In this document: piece after piece, positions 63,166 to 64,000 of the stretch
How the letters are laid out: each line of letters opens with the position of its first letter
How positions within the stretch are numbered: the first letter of the stretch is position 1
Assembly: GCA_949358305.1 (NCBI GenBank)
Contig: OX442323.1
Coordinates: forward strand, 5,084,001-5,148,000
Origin: Strigamia acuminata
Taxonomy: Eukaryota > Arthropoda > Chilopoda > Geophilomorpha > Linotaeniidae
DNA length: 64,000 nt
Direction: 5' to 3'
Program-made: the position numbers and the translations under genes
The notes under the pieces: model-generated
The model's database searches: none
The model's input: the letters and a program-made list of their open reading frames with translations, nothing else
Told to the model about the DNA's origin: nothing

Positions 63166-64000
63166 TTTATTTAACATGGATTTTACTTCAAATTTAATTT
63201 AATTTCAGTTATATTTATCATTGAATTTAATTAGATTTTTATTGATGTATTTATACATTTATCGGCAGATTTAATTTAATTTGACGTCTTACGTTGTACA
63301 ACCTAAGACGTTGCTTGGATCCGTTTACAGCAATGACTCAGTCAAATTACAAATCAATGTGACTCATTTGCAATCCATCTCTTGGATGACACCATAACTC
63401 AAATTCTTTTTTAAATATATTTCTTTAAAAAAAAAATATCCAATTTAATTTAATTTTTAATCAGATGACAAAGTTCCTCGTGGATATCCTTTTTCCTGAA
63501 GGATTTTCGCTGTACGAAGAAGGATTTTGTTATAAGTTGCAAGTAGCAGTCACAGTCAGTTGACTGTAAAGGATCTTATTGATTTATCGGCGCGATAAAA
63601 GTTCATTTGGACGCCATTTTTCGTTTGGTTGTTTGGACACACAGCCTTCAGTGTTGTCTGTGTTTTTCCACAACGCAGATGGCACTGAACTTGGCTCGCG
63701 AGAAAGGATAAATCACTTAATTACAACTCGTGCCGCGAAATCCATTTGCAAAAAGTATTAGGAAATTGTTGCGTGAAAAAGAAAAGGCTTAGATTTCATA
63801 AATCATTATTAATTACATTTTTTTTCGGGTTTTTTTTTTATATCTTTATTTTTTTTTATCGTTTTAACAAAAATTTCGTAATATTCTATGATCCTTTTAT
63901 GCCCATTTTTGAATTAGTCACGCGCCATTTCTCCTCTTTGCGTAATTTAATGCATTTCTGCGTAATGTCATAACACGAACACAAAACCCCATTGTACAAA
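63166..64000. other. AT-rich right edge, nothing recognised
   Basis: Short frames only; no motif or repeat that I can support. Confidence 0.5.

Overview
The window is an AT-rich animal (metazoan) nuclear segment with many spliced genes. The protein families (SNX29, RPL10, VPS35L, MED9, SIRT7, METTL23, eIF3d, GTSF1, NUDT1/MTH1, Caskin) are bilaterian. An arthropod or other ecdysozoan is my best guess, from a Methuselah-like 7TM fragment, MITE ends of the CAGGGTG type and very short introns; the species cannot be named from the sequence alone.

Layout. Bases 1-26.9 kb are gene-dense and compact. In order: SNX29 (-, runs off the left edge), RPL10 (+), a four-EF-hand protein (-) with a nested intron-free Y-box/cold-shock ORF (-), VPS35L (-), MED9 (+), SIRT7 (-), METTL23 (+), an unrecognised gene with a C-x2-C motif (-), eIF3d (-), a strip of gene fragments and a hAT-like MITE, GTSF1 (-) and NUDT1 (+). 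Introns here are mostly 40-80 bp. Four divergent pairs share short intergenic promoters: SNX29/RPL10, VPS35L/MED9, SIRT7/METTL23 and GTSF1/NUDT1.

Between 17.5 and 25.5 kb lies an old tandem segmental duplication. The left unit keeps an intact eIF3d but only the 3' end of GTSF1. The right unit keeps an intact GTSF1 but an eIF3d eroded by internal deletions. Each gene survives once, in opposite units.

Bases 28.2-56.3 kb are one minus-strand gene, a Caskin-type scaffold (tandem SAM domains, proline-rich middle, conserved C-terminal tail). Its introns reach about 14.5 kb and hold MITEs, foldbacks and satellite-like arrays. From 56.3 to 64 kb I see no gene, only upstream sequence and repeats. Many arrays have periods close to 10, 21 or 31 bp, and several share an AAAATCG/CGATTTT core.

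Functional themes: endosomal sorting (SNX29, VPS35L), transcription and chromatin (MED9, SIRT7, METTL23), translation (RPL10, eIF3d, Y-box), genome and nucleotide protection (GTSF1 in piRNA silencing, NUDT1 in the nucleotide pool) and synaptic scaffolding (Caskin). I found no tRNA, rRNA or CRISPR and no intact transposase.
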